A stretch of DNA of 7,541 bases from Rhodospirillaceae bacterium (GTDB lineage: Bacteria > Pseudomonadota > Alphaproteobacteria > UBA7985). The position numbers were made by a program, and so were the translations under genes. The stretch covers positions 1 to 7,541 of the forward strand of contig PAFB01000101.1 of assembly GCA_002700865.1 (NCBI GenBank), written 5' to 3'. Shown piece after piece: positions 1 to 6,673 of this stretch. A model generated the notes under the pieces. It did not search any database. It was not told where the DNA came from and worked only from the letters and a program-made list of their open reading frames with translations. Positions within the stretch are counted from its first letter, which is position 1; each line of letters starts with the position of its first letter.

Positions 1-1
1 G

Positions 2-349
2 ACGGCCTGGCTGATCTTGCCGATCTTCCTGATCGACCGCCCCTGGACCTACAGCGCTGAAGCGCCCCTGAGCGCGTGGATCGCGCTTGCTGGTCTGGGG
101 TTTTTCGCAACGGCGCTGGCTTACGTGCTGTTTTTCCGAATCCTCTGCACCGCCGGCGCAACCAATGTGTCGCTGGTAACCCTGCTTATCCCCGTCTGGG
201 CGATACTGTTCAACGCCACCATTCGCCAAAACACGCTGGCGTTCTGGGAGACAATTACGCTGGCACAGTGGTCCGGAATGGCCCTGATCGCCTTTGGCTT
301 GGCCGTATTGAACCAGTGGGTCCCCCTTCCCGGTCGCAAAGAGCGCTAA
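2..349 (+). CDS. EamA/DMT-superfamily transporter, C-terminal part (5' end outside window)
   Basis: This is the last 115 codons of a gene whose start lies upstream of the window; the frame is open from base 2 to the TAA at 347-349. The visible protein is strongly hydrophobic, with about three to four membrane segments: one at the left edge, one starting AWIALAGLGFF, one around SLVTLLIPVWAILF, and a last helix GMALIAFGLAVLN. It ends in a short basic tail (GRKER). The pattern of a polytopic repeat, a short loop with an acidic residue (FWETITLAQW), then a closing glycine-rich helix is typical of the second EamA domain of drug/metabolite transporters. Such proteins are inner-membrane exporters or permeases of small metabolites; the substrate cannot be read from sequence. 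It lies 123 bases upstream of soxB on the same strand, but the gap and an inverted repeat argue against a shared transcript. Family call fairly sure; function unknown. Confidence 0.75.
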   Translation, partial: TAWLILPIFLIDRPWTYSAEAPLSAWIALAGLGFFATALAYVLFFRILCTAGATNVSLVTLLIPVWAILFNATIRQNTLAFWETITLAQWSGMALIAFGLAVLNQWVPLPGRKER

Positions 350-350
350 A

Positions 351-391
351 CCCTGCGGTCGCACCAAAACTGCGGCAATAGGCGCGCAGGG
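351..391 (+). terminator. Inverted repeat just after the transporter gene, possible weak terminator
   Basis: A perfect 7-base inverted repeat, CCCTGCG at 351-357 and CGCAGGG at 385-391, begins two bases after the transporter stop codon. The loop is long (27 bases) and there is no T-run after the second arm, so it does not fit a standard intrinsic terminator. It could be a weak 3' hairpin, a protein-binding site upstream of sox, or chance in GC-rich DNA. Confidence 0.25.
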
Positions 392-460
392 GTCGCTGCT
401 TGACCGGCTGGGCGAGGCATTGTGTTCTACATCGCGTTACGACAAGGGTTTATCTGAAAA

Positions 461-465
461 AGAGG
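461..465 (+). promoter_or_regulatory. Ribosome binding site of soxB
   Basis: AGAGG lies seven bases before the ATG at 473 and follows an A-rich stretch. It supports 473 as the soxB start, which also gives the expected family N-terminus. Confidence 0.65.
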
Positions 466-472
466 CTTCATC

Positions 473-1726
473 ATGTCCGATCGTTATGGCTTCTGGCGCT
501 TGCTGCGCGAAGGGTTGCGTGGGCATACCGGATGGGGTCCCGCGTGGCGCGATCCTGAGCCGAAAGCCGAATACGATGTCATCATTATTGGCGGCGGCGG
601 TCACGGCCTGGCAACGGCCTATTACCTCGCCAAAGTCCATGGGATCACCAATGTTGCGGTGCTGGAAAAGGGCTACCTTGGCGGCGGGAATGTCGGTCGC
701 AACACGACCATCGTTCGTTCAAACTACCTGCACACTGGCAATGAGCTGTTCTACGAAAAGTCGCTCCAGCTTTGGGAAGGACTATCGGGCGACCTAGACT
801 ACAATGTCATGTTCTCCCCGCGCTCGATCATCAACTGCTTCCACACAGACGGACAGCGCGACGCGGAGGCGCGGCGGGGCAACCAGATGATTCTGCACGG
901 CGCAGACGCGGTTCTGCTCGACAAGGAAGGCGTGCGCCGCGAAGCGCCCTTGATCGACGTTGATAATCCCCGCTTCCCCATTTATGGCGGCCTGATGCAA
1001 AAACGCGCAGGAACCGCACGGCACGATGCCGTGGCCTGGGGGTTTGCGCGCGGCGCGGACAAGCGTGGTGTGGACCTGATCCAGAATTGTGAAGTCACAG
1101 GTATCGACGTAGAAGACGGAAGGGTCACGGGTGTTCAGACCAGCCGCGGCCCGATCAAGGCCAAAAAAATCGGAATGGCGGTCGCAGGAAACACATCGCG
1201 GGTGGGCGCGCTTGCCGGACTGCGGTTACCCATCGAAAGCCACGTCCTGCAAGCCTTCGTGTCCGAAGGCATCAAGCCCATGCTTCACAACGTCATCACC
1301 TTTGGCGCCGGTCACTTCTATATTTCGCAGTCTGACAAGGGCGGTCTGGTGTTTGGGGCCAGCCTGGACGGCTACAACACCTACGCCCAACGGGGCAATC
1401 TGCCCCTGATCGAGCACGTTATGGAGGCCGGCGTTTCGTTTGTTCCGGCCATGTCCAAGGTGCGGCTTCTGCGGTCCTGGGGTGGGGTCATGGATATGAG
1501 CCCGGATGGCTCCCCCATCATCGACAAAACCCCGATTGAGGGGCTCTATCTCAACGCCGGCTGGTGCTACGGCGGCTTCAAAGCCACACCGGGCTCAGGG
1601 TGGTGCTTCAGCCACTTGATCGCCGACAAACCGACCCACCACATCGCACAAATGCGTTTGGATCGGTTCAAAACTGGCCGCGTCATCGACGAACTTGGCG
1701 CTGGCGCGCAGCACAATCTGCATTAA
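473..1726 (+). CDS. soxB: Heterotetrameric sarcosine oxidase, beta subunit (SoxB)
   Basis: This 417-residue protein is the flavin-bearing catalytic subunit of a four-subunit sarcosine oxidase; characterised betas are a little over 400 residues. After a short N-terminal segment ending in PEPK, the FAD-binding Rossmann motif DVIIIGGGGHG spans residues 35-45, with the ribose-binding acidic residue at Glu65 (VLEK). The signature GRNTTIVRSNY follows at about 75-85. The motif TARHDAVAWG at 181-190 contains His184, which by alignment from memory matches the histidine that binds FMN covalently in characterised enzymes. The C-terminal part (RSWGGVMDMSPDGSPII, then GWCYGGFKATPGSG at 363-376) is the conserved DAO-fold flavin and substrate region. 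In the complex, FAD oxidises the N-methyl amine and FMN passes electrons to oxygen, giving peroxide. No signal peptide is seen, so it is cytoplasmic. It is first in the operon, 14 bases before soxD. The homologous N-methylglutamate dehydrogenase subunit (MgdA) is the main alternative. Confidence 0.93.
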   Translation: MSDRYGFWRLLREGLRGHTGWGPAWRDPEPKAEYDVIIIGGGGHGLATAYYLAKVHGITNVAVLEKGYLGGGNVGRNTTIVRSNYLHTGNELFYEKSLQLWEGLSGDLDYNVMFSPRSIINCFHTDGQRDAEARRGNQMILHGADAVLLDKEGVRREAPLIDVDNPRFPIYGGLMQKRAGTARHDAVAWGFARGADKRGVDLIQNCEVTGIDVEDGRVTGVQTSRGPIKAKKIGMAVAGNTSRVGALAGLRLPIESHVLQAFVSEGIKPMLHNVITFGAGHFYISQSDKGGLVFGASLDGYNTYAQRGNLPLIEHVMEAGVSFVPAMSKVRLLRSWGGVMDMSPDGSPIIDKTPIEGLYLNAGWCYGGFKATPGSGWCFSHLIADKPTHHIAQMRLDRFKTGRVIDELGAGAQHNLH

Positions 1727-1730
1727 GGGA
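1725..1730 (+). promoter_or_regulatory. Ribosome binding site deciding the soxD start
   Basis: AAGGGA overlaps the soxB stop codon and lies ten bases before the ATG at 1741. It favours 1741 over the in-frame upstream start at 1564, which would lie deep inside soxB. Confidence 0.55.
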
Positions 1731-1740
1731 ACGACAAGAA

Positions 1741-2049
1741 ATGCTGATCTTCTGCCCACACTGCGGCATGCGTCCCTCAGAAGAATTCACGCCCAAAGGC
1801 CTCGCGGAAGCCCCGCGCCCGGCGTTGGGCGGCGATGACAGGCCCGAAGATGACGCCTGGCAAGACTACCTGCACACTCGCACCAATAAAGCAGGCCAAA
1901 CCAACGAGTACTTTCATCACTCGCTGGGCTGTCGGCGCTGGATCGTTGTGCATCGAAACACGCTGACGCACGAAGTAACCGGCTCAACCATGGCGTCTGA
2001 GTTTTGGCAGAACCAGCAGCAGGCTCAAGATTGGGAGGCTGGTCAATGA
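1741..2049 (+). CDS. soxD: Heterotetrameric sarcosine oxidase, delta subunit (SoxD)
   Basis: This small protein of 102 residues matches the SoxD family, which is usually around 90-110 residues. It begins MLIFCPHCG, with Cys5 and Cys8 as a zinc knuckle. The second half of the site is HHSLGC at 59-64, where His60 and Cys64 give the expected HxxxC spacing. In the known structure the delta subunit binds one zinc with three cysteines and one histidine, and all four are present here. The block RRWIVVHRNTLTHEVTG at 65-81 is the conserved beta-strand region. The last approximately 20 residues are rich in Gln and Trp and probably form a variable tail. The start at 1741 was chosen because it gives the family N-terminus. 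The gene ends in a 4-base overlap with soxA. Its role is structural within the complex; no separate catalytic activity is known for the family. Confidence 0.9.
   Translation: MLIFCPHCGMRPSEEFTPKGLAEAPRPALGGDDRPEDDAWQDYLHTRTNKAGQTNEYFHHSLGCRRWIVVHRNTLTHEVTGSTMASEFWQNQQQAQDWEAGQ
2033..2038 (+). promoter_or_regulatory. Ribosome binding site deciding the soxA start
   Basis: GGGAGG lies inside the soxD 3' end, seven bases before the ATG at 2046. It is the strongest Shine-Dalgarno match among the sox genes and selects 2046 over the in-frame ATG at 2004, which would add 14 residues not expected for the family. Confidence 0.75.
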
Positions 2050-5024
2050 GTGCACGTCTTCCCCAGCCAAACAGGCTTGATCACGGCGGAATTATCAACC
2101 GGGATCGTCCTGTAACCTTTACCTTTGACCGCCGCGTCTATCAGGGCTTTGAAGGTGATAGCCTCGCTTCTGCGCTGCTGGCCAACGGTGTGAAACTGTT
2201 TGGACGGTCGTTCAAGTACCACCGACCGCGCGGCATCCTCGGCGCTGGCCCGGAAGAGCCTAATGCCCTAGTTGAAGTCGACCGCGGCCCTGCCGATCGC
2301 GACCCGAACCACCGGGCGACCATGCTGGAAATCTATGAGGGGCTTGAAACCTTCTCCCAGAACCACATCGGTCCACTCAATATGGATTTGATGGAGGTCA
2401 ACGACCTGTTCAGCCGGTTTCTGCCGGCGGGGTTCTACTACAAGACCTTCTTCTTTGGTGGCTTGCAGGCATGGTACCGGCTCTATGAACCAATCATCCG
2501 CCGCGCAGCTGGTCTGGGGCGCCCGCCTCTCGCCGCAGATCCGCACCACTATGACAAAATCTACACCCACGCAGACACGCTTGTTGTCGGCGGTGGGATC
2601 GCCGGATTGACCACGGCTTTATCACTGGCAAAGGCAGGGCAATCGGTTGTGGTTTGCGAAGAACGCGACCGCATGGGAGGCTCTGCGCTGTGGCAGGGCG
2701 AGACCTTCAACGGCGAAACGGGGGCCGCTTATATCGCGCATATGTGCCGCGAGATTGAAGCCGCGGGCGGGCGGTTGTTGCCGCGTACCACTGTTTTCGG
2801 GGTCTACGACGCTGGGACATTCGGCGCGGTAGAGCGCTGCCACGACCACCTCACCAAAGCCGACCGCGCGCCCCACACCGCGCGCATGAAGTACCATCGA
2901 ATACAGGCCAAGGCCGTCGTCTATGCCACCGGCGCGATTGAGCGCTCCGTCGGGTTCAATGGCAACGACCGCCCCGGTGTGATGCTCGCCAGCGCTGGGC
3001 ATACTTTCCTTGGCAAATACGGCGTGCGCGTCGGCGAGCGGGTGAGCCTGTTCACCACCCATGACGGCGGCTACGGCACAGCGGCTGCGTTCAGCGCGGC
3101 GGGGGCTGAGGTCACGGTTCTGGATGCTCGCACAGATGCGGCTGATGTCAGCATAGACGGTGTCCGCGTGATCAAGGGTGTGTACGCCGGCCAGGCGCAC
3201 GGTCGCATGGGCGTGCGCCGCGTGGACTATGACGGCGCCTCCAGCGGTAGCCTTGACGCCGATGCCCTGTTGGTTGCCGGCGGGTGGAACCCAGCGGTTC
3301 ACCTGACCTCACACACCACCGACCGCCGCCAGTCCAAGCCGGTTTACGATGCAGAATTGCTCGCTTTTGTGCCGCCTGAACTGGTGGACCAAGAAGCCGC
3401 TGCGGGGTCTGTCACGGGCGCTATGAGCACGGCTGATTGTCTGGCGACAGCGCAGGCCGCGGGCAAGAAACTCGGGGGCAAGAAGATCGAGCTGCCGACC
3501 GTCGACCAAGCCCTGCCCGTTTCCAAACCGATGGAAATGTGGGCCGTGCCCGGCGCGGGGGATGCGGCTTTCCTCGATATGCAGAACGACGCCACGGTCA
3601 AGGATGTCAAGCTCGCCGCACAGGAAGGCTTCAAGTCGGTCGAGCACATGAAACGCTACACCACGCTTGGCATGGCAACAGACCAGGGCAAGACAGCCAA
3701 CGTCACCGGCCTCGCCCTGCTCGCCGCCGCGACGGGTCGGGATATAGCGCAAGTGGGCACCACGACCTTCCGACCGCCCTACACCCCCATTCCGATCGGC
3801 GTGCTGGCCGGTCACCACCGCCAGCGTGACTACGCCCCCTTCCGCTACTCGCCTGTGCACGCGTGGGCAGAGGACAACGGCGCAACGTTTATGGAGGCGG
3901 GCCTGTGGATGCGTCCGGCCTATTACACGGCGCCCGGCGACAAGGACTGGTTGGACAGCGCAGTCCGCGAGACCCGCGCGACACGGGGCTCGCTGGGCAT
4001 CACCGACGTTTCAACGCTCGGCAAAATCGACATCCAGGGGCCCGACGCGGCAGAGTTTCTCAACCGCCTCTATACCAACGGCTGGAAGACCCTGCCCGTG
4101 GGCAAGGCCCGCTACGGCCTGATGCTGCGCGAGGATGGGTTGGTGTTCGATGATGGCACCACGTCCCGGCTGGGTGAGAACCACTATTACATGACCACCA
4201 CGACCGCACACGCAGCAGCCGTGATGACCCACATGGAGTTTATGCACCAGTCAGCATGGCCTGATCTGGCGGTGGCGTTTGCGTCAGTGACGGATCAGTG
4301 GGGCGCTCTGGCGCTCGCCGGTCCAAACGCGCGCGCCTGCCTCGCCAAGCTGTTCCCAGAGGTTGACGTCAGCAATGATGGCCTGCCCTTCATGGGCGTG
4401 ATCGAGACCCAGTGGCAGGGCTACACCGCGCGCCTGTTCCGTATCTCGTTCTCGGGCGAACTGGCCTATGAAGTGGCGGTTCCAGCCGACATCTTCGACG
4501 CCTTCTGGCAGGCCGCGCTGCAGGCCGGAGCGGAATGGAAGATCACGCCCTATGGTCTGGAAGCCCTCAACATCATGCGCATTGAAAAGGGCCACGTGAC
4601 CGGCGCTGAACTTGATGGCCGGGTGTCCATGGATGATGTCGGGCTGGGCAAGATGGTGTCGAGCAAAAAGGACTTTGTCGGCCGCGCCATGTCTGAGCGT
4701 GAGGCCTTTTCCGACCCTGATCGTGCCAAAATGGTCGGACTGGTTGCGGCCAAGCCGGGCGACAAGATCATCGGCGGTGGCATCGTGTTTGACAGTGCCG
4801 AGGGTCCTTTCGACTACACGACCATGCTGGGCTACGTCACCTCGGTTGCGCAGTATTCCCCGCTCAAGGATCGCGCCATCGCGCTGGCCTTTATCAAGAA
4901 TGCCGCCGACTGGCACGGCAAGACGCTCTATGTCGTCAGCCACGTTCACGGCAAATCAATCATGGAAGTCCGCGCCGAAAGCCCGCACTTCTACGACCCG
5001 AACAACGAGAAGGTGATGGCCTGA
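2046..5024 (+). CDS. soxA: Heterotetrameric sarcosine oxidase, alpha subunit (SoxA)
   Basis: The 992-residue product is the large subunit, in the usual size range for SoxA. Three parts can be seen. Residues about 20-100 (GFEGDSLASALLANG, then SFKYHRPRGI) form the ferredoxin-like Fer2_4 fold; no cysteine occurs before Cys204, so no 2Fe-2S cluster can be held there, as in known sarcosine oxidases. Residues about 177-500 form an NAD-binding pyridine nucleotide-disulfide-reductase-like domain with VVGGGIAGL at 180-188, an ATG motif at 294-296 (YATGAIERS) and a second beta-alpha-beta unit near 332-362. Residues about 600-992 form a GcvT-like aminomethyltransferase domain (DVSTLGKIDIQGPDAAEFL at 654-672, SGELAYE at 803-809, RIEKGH at 845-850), which takes up the one-carbon unit on tetrahydrofolate as 5,10-methylene-THF. 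The start at 2046 overlaps the soxD stop (ATGA) and the stop overlaps the soxG start, implying translational coupling. The alternative family assignment is N-methylglutamate dehydrogenase MgdC. Confidence 0.93.
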   Translation: MSARLPQPNRLDHGGIINRDRPVTFTFDRRVYQGFEGDSLASALLANGVKLFGRSFKYHRPRGILGAGPEEPNALVEVDRGPADRDPNHRATMLEIYEGLETFSQNHIGPLNMDLMEVNDLFSRFLPAGFYYKTFFFGGLQAWYRLYEPIIRRAAGLGRPPLAADPHHYDKIYTHADTLVVGGGIAGLTTALSLAKAGQSVVVCEERDRMGGSALWQGETFNGETGAAYIAHMCREIEAAGGRLLPRTTVFGVYDAGTFGAVERCHDHLTKADRAPHTARMKYHRIQAKAVVYATGAIERSVGFNGNDRPGVMLASAGHTFLGKYGVRVGERVSLFTTHDGGYGTAAAFSAAGAEVTVLDARTDAADVSIDGVRVIKGVYAGQAHGRMGVRRVDYDGASSGSLDADALLVAGGWNPAVHLTSHTTDRRQSKPVYDAELLAFVPPELVDQEAAAGSVTGAMSTADCLATAQAAGKKLGGKKIELPTVDQALPVSKPMEMWAVPGAGDAAFLDMQNDATVKDVKLAAQEGFKSVEHMKRYTTLGMATDQGKTANVTGLALLAAATGRDIAQVGTTTFRPPYTPIPIGVLAGHHRQRDYAPFRYSPVHAWAEDNGATFMEAGLWMRPAYYTAPGDKDWLDSAVRETRATRGSLGITDVSTLGKIDIQGPDAAEFLNRLYTNGWKTLPVGKARYGLMLREDGLVFDDGTTSRLGENHYYMTTTTAHAAAVMTHMEFMHQSAWPDLAVAFASVTDQWGALALAGPNARACLAKLFPEVDVSNDGLPFMGVIETQWQGYTARLFRISFSGELAYEVAVPADIFDAFWQAALQAGAEWKITPYGLEALNIMRIEKGHVTGAELDGRVSMDDVGLGKMVSSKKDFVGRAMSEREAFSDPDRAKMVGLVAAKPGDKIIGGGIVFDSAEGPFDYTTMLGYVTSVAQYSPLKDRAIALAFIKNAADWHGKTLYVVSHVHGKSIMEVRAESPHFYDPNNEKVMA

Positions 5025-5587
5025 TGAGCCCCGTCTTGAAGAACCCGTTGGGTGCGAAATGGACCGCAGGCCGCCACGGCAAAGCCGAGGGTGGCCCCGG
5101 AGTTCTCGCCAGTCACACCGCTGGCCTCACCATCGTCGAAGTTGCCGCTTTGCCCGGGCAGGCTCAGGCCATGCGCGCCGCGCTCAAAGCCGCCTTTGGT
5201 ATGGATCTGGGCGCAGGCTCACCCGCTGAGGGGGCAGAAAATGCCGTGTGCACGGGGCCGGGGCAGTACCTGCTGACGGGCCACGACGTCGCCACAGTCA
5301 AAGCGGCGGTCGGCGATCTGGCGCTGGCGGTGGATCAGTCCTCAGGCCGCGTTCGGCTGACGATCAGCGGGCCGGCGATTGCGGCGCTGCTGGCCAAGAC
5401 CTGCCCGCTCGACCTCGCCACCTGGCCCGTCGGCGCGGCTCATGCGAGCCACTTCCTGCACATCGCCTGCACGTATTTCCGGCGCGGAGACGCAGAATTC
5501 GACCTCTACGTCGGGCGCTCCTTTGCCCAGTCGGTCGGCAAGTGGTTGCTGGATGCCAGCGCGGAATTTGGGCTGGAAATCGCCTGA
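5024..5587 (+). CDS. soxG: Heterotetrameric sarcosine oxidase, gamma subunit (SoxG)
   Basis: The 187-residue protein matches SoxG, the smaller GcvT-like subunit that packs against the other subunits. Conserved pieces are GPGQYLLTG near residues 78-86, VDQSSGRVRLTISGP near 103-117, LAKTCPLDL near 123-131, and the C-terminal RSFAQSVGKWLLDASAEFG. The ATG at 5024 overlaps the soxA stop as TGATG. A GAGAAGG stretch at 5007-5013, ten bases upstream inside soxA, can serve as ribosome binding site. Length and motif order are normal and nothing appears broken. It is the last gene of the operon: the next gene is convergent and a hairpin starts eight bases after the stop. In canonical alphaproteobacterial operons purU or folD may follow, but not here. 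Confidence 0.92.
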   Translation: MSPVLKNPLGAKWTAGRHGKAEGGPGVLASHTAGLTIVEVAALPGQAQAMRAALKAAFGMDLGAGSPAEGAENAVCTGPGQYLLTGHDVATVKAAVGDLALAVDQSSGRVRLTISGPAIAALLAKTCPLDLATWPVGAAHASHFLHIACTYFRRGDAEFDLYVGRSFAQSVGKWLLDASAEFGLEIA

Positions 5588-5594
5588 GACCCGC

Positions 5595-5631
5595 GTGCCA
5601 GATGCCGGGAGCCTGAAGGCCCCGGCGGCAC
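5595..5631. terminator. GC-rich hairpin between convergent genes, probable bidirectional terminator
   Basis: In the 54-base gap between soxG and the convergent sulfotransferase gene, GTGCC at 5595-5599 pairs with GGCAC at 5627-5631. Inside it, GCCGGG-a-GCC at 5604-5613 pairs with GGCCCCGGC at 5618-5626 around a TGAA tetraloop. This makes about 14 base pairs interrupted by a 4-base bulge and a single bulged A. No T-run follows on either strand, so simple intrinsic termination is doubtful. Position and symmetry suggest a two-way transcript end. Confidence 0.55.
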
Positions 5632-5641
5632 CCGACGCCGA

Positions 5642-6625
5642 TTATTCTTCGATGACGATTTCACCCGCCTCGGCTTCGGCAGCGGCGGCTTCTTGGCGGG
5701 CTTTGGCTTCGTCCTGGCTGATGACTTCCACCGTCTCCAGCTCATAGCCAAGGATCAGCATGGCCTGCGCGTTGGCCTGCTCGATGGCGGCAATCTGCTG
5801 GAGTGTCAGCCCTCCTTCGCGCCACTGCCCCGCCTGACCGCTGCGGAAGAACGGGCGATCTGCTGGACGGTTGGAGCCGGTGTCACCGGCCTGCTCCGCG
5901 GCGGAGAGCTTCTCGAAGGTCGTTGCGGCCAGCGCCTTGTCAAACTGCGCAAAATCCAGGTTCAGGTTCATGAACTGCACCACACGCAGCATTTCCCGGC
6001 GCGGGTTTTCGACCAGATCCTCGAACCGGACAAACAGGCGCGGCATCGACGGACGCAGCGCCCAGGAAACCACGTTGCGGGTCCACGAGCCAATCGGCTG
6101 GGGGGTTGTGCCTTTGGCGAGCAGGGCAAACTGCGGCTGGTTCATGTTGGCAATGGCGGCATCGACCGGCATGCCCATATCGGCGGCCAGCGAAATCGCC
6201 ACGTCGCGCGGATCGCGCACGACCACGACGGCGGCGCGGGAAAAGTTGGGGTGGAAGGTTGGCTTGCCAGACCAGTCGGTCTGCATCAGGTGCGAGCGCA
6301 TCACCAGATCGCCCTTGGCCTGCGCACAGGCGCGCATCAGGAATTCAGGCCGCTTCTCACCGATATCGGCGGGCTTGAGCTTGGACACCTCTTCGCGCAT
6401 CAGAGCTTCGAAAATGCCCGCGTTGCTGTCGTGGGCGAAGGCGCGGCCCATGTTGGCGAGGTTCACTTCGTCCAGATTGGCCATGTAAGTGTGCAAAAAG
6501 GCGCGAATCCAGGAGTTGCCCGAGCGCGGATAGGACTGCACCCACGAAATGCGCGAGGTTGGCAGTTTCTGCTTGGCAAAGGGGTTCTTTGCGCCTGCGA
6601 CCGGGGTTTTCTTCTCGTCAGCCAT
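5642..6625 (-). CDS. PAPS-dependent sulfotransferase family protein
   Basis: The 327-residue product looks like a cytosolic-type sulfotransferase that would move sulfate from PAPS to a hydroxyl or amine of an unknown acceptor. The 5'-phosphosulfate loop is at 32-41 (YPRSGNSWIR, like the family YPKSGTxW). A likely catalytic histidine is His112 in VMRSH, matching the family KTH position. The 3'-phosphate site is VVRDPRDVAIS at 135-145, with the usual Arg and Ser. FFRSGQAGQW at 259-268 fits the C-terminal RKGxxGDW loop. The last approximately 28 residues are an Ala/Glu-rich acidic tail outside the core. The start at 6625 (MADEKK) was chosen because the longer reading frame from 6709 would run into the upstream SDR gene; its ribosome site is weak (GAGACAGG ending three bases before ATG). 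It lies 46 bases downstream of the SDR gene and is probably co-transcribed with it. Fold call is firm; substrate unknown. Confidence 0.82.
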   Translation of the reverse strand: MADEKKTPVAGAKNPFAKQKLPTSRISWVQSYPRSGNSWIRAFLHTYMANLDEVNLANMGRAFAHDSNAGIFEALMREEVSKLKPADIGEKRPEFLMRACAQAKGDLVMRSHLMQTDWSGKPTFHPNFSRAAVVVVRDPRDVAISLAADMGMPVDAAIANMNQPQFALLAKGTTPQPIGSWTRNVVSWALRPSMPRLFVRFEDLVENPRREMLRVVQFMNLNLDFAQFDKALAATTFEKLSAAEQAGDTGSNRPADRPFFRSGQAGQWREGGLTLQQIAAIEQANAQAMLILGYELETVEVISQDEAKARQEAAAAEAEAGEIVIEE

Positions 6626-6650
6626 GGACCTGTCTCGTTCTGTGATGGTC

Positions 6651-6673
6651 AAGGCGCGCGGACGCGCGTCCTT
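6651..6673 (-). repeat. Inverted repeat in the SDR-sulfotransferase gap
   Basis: AAGGCGCGC at 6651-6659 pairs with GCGCG-t-CCTT at 6664-6673, giving nine base pairs with one bulged base and a 4-base loop. It contains a perfect 12-base palindrome, GGACGCGCGTCC, at 6660-6671. It overlaps the SDR stop codon and lies 25 bases before the sulfotransferase start. No T-run follows on the minus strand. It may be an intercistronic hairpin that tunes expression, a binding site, or a chance product of CG-rich DNA. Confidence 0.4.

Noticed and set aside
400..428. A candidate sigma-70 promoter, TTGACC at 400-405 with TGTTCT at 423-428
   Set aside because: The -35 is good but the -10 matches only three of six bases, so it is not reported as a feature.
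420..445. A TTGT...ACAA imperfect inverted repeat upstream of soxB as an operator
   Set aside because: Only four bases match per arm over an 18-base spacer, which is expected by chance.
1564..1740. Upstream extension of soxD starting at 1564
   Set aside because: It would overlap the soxB C-terminus by 163 bases; the ATG at 1741 gives the conserved MLIxCPHCG N-terminus and has its own ribosome site.
2100..2350. An iron-sulfur cluster in the SoxA N-terminal domain
   Set aside because: The fold signature is present but no cysteine occurs before residue 204, so no 2Fe-2S cluster can be bound there; this is normal for the family.
2622..4949. Long minus-strand open frames (2622-3302, 3309-3860, 4284-4949) inside soxA
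   Set aside because: soxA is continuous and matches its family over its full length; these frames lack family motifs and reflect third-position GC bias.
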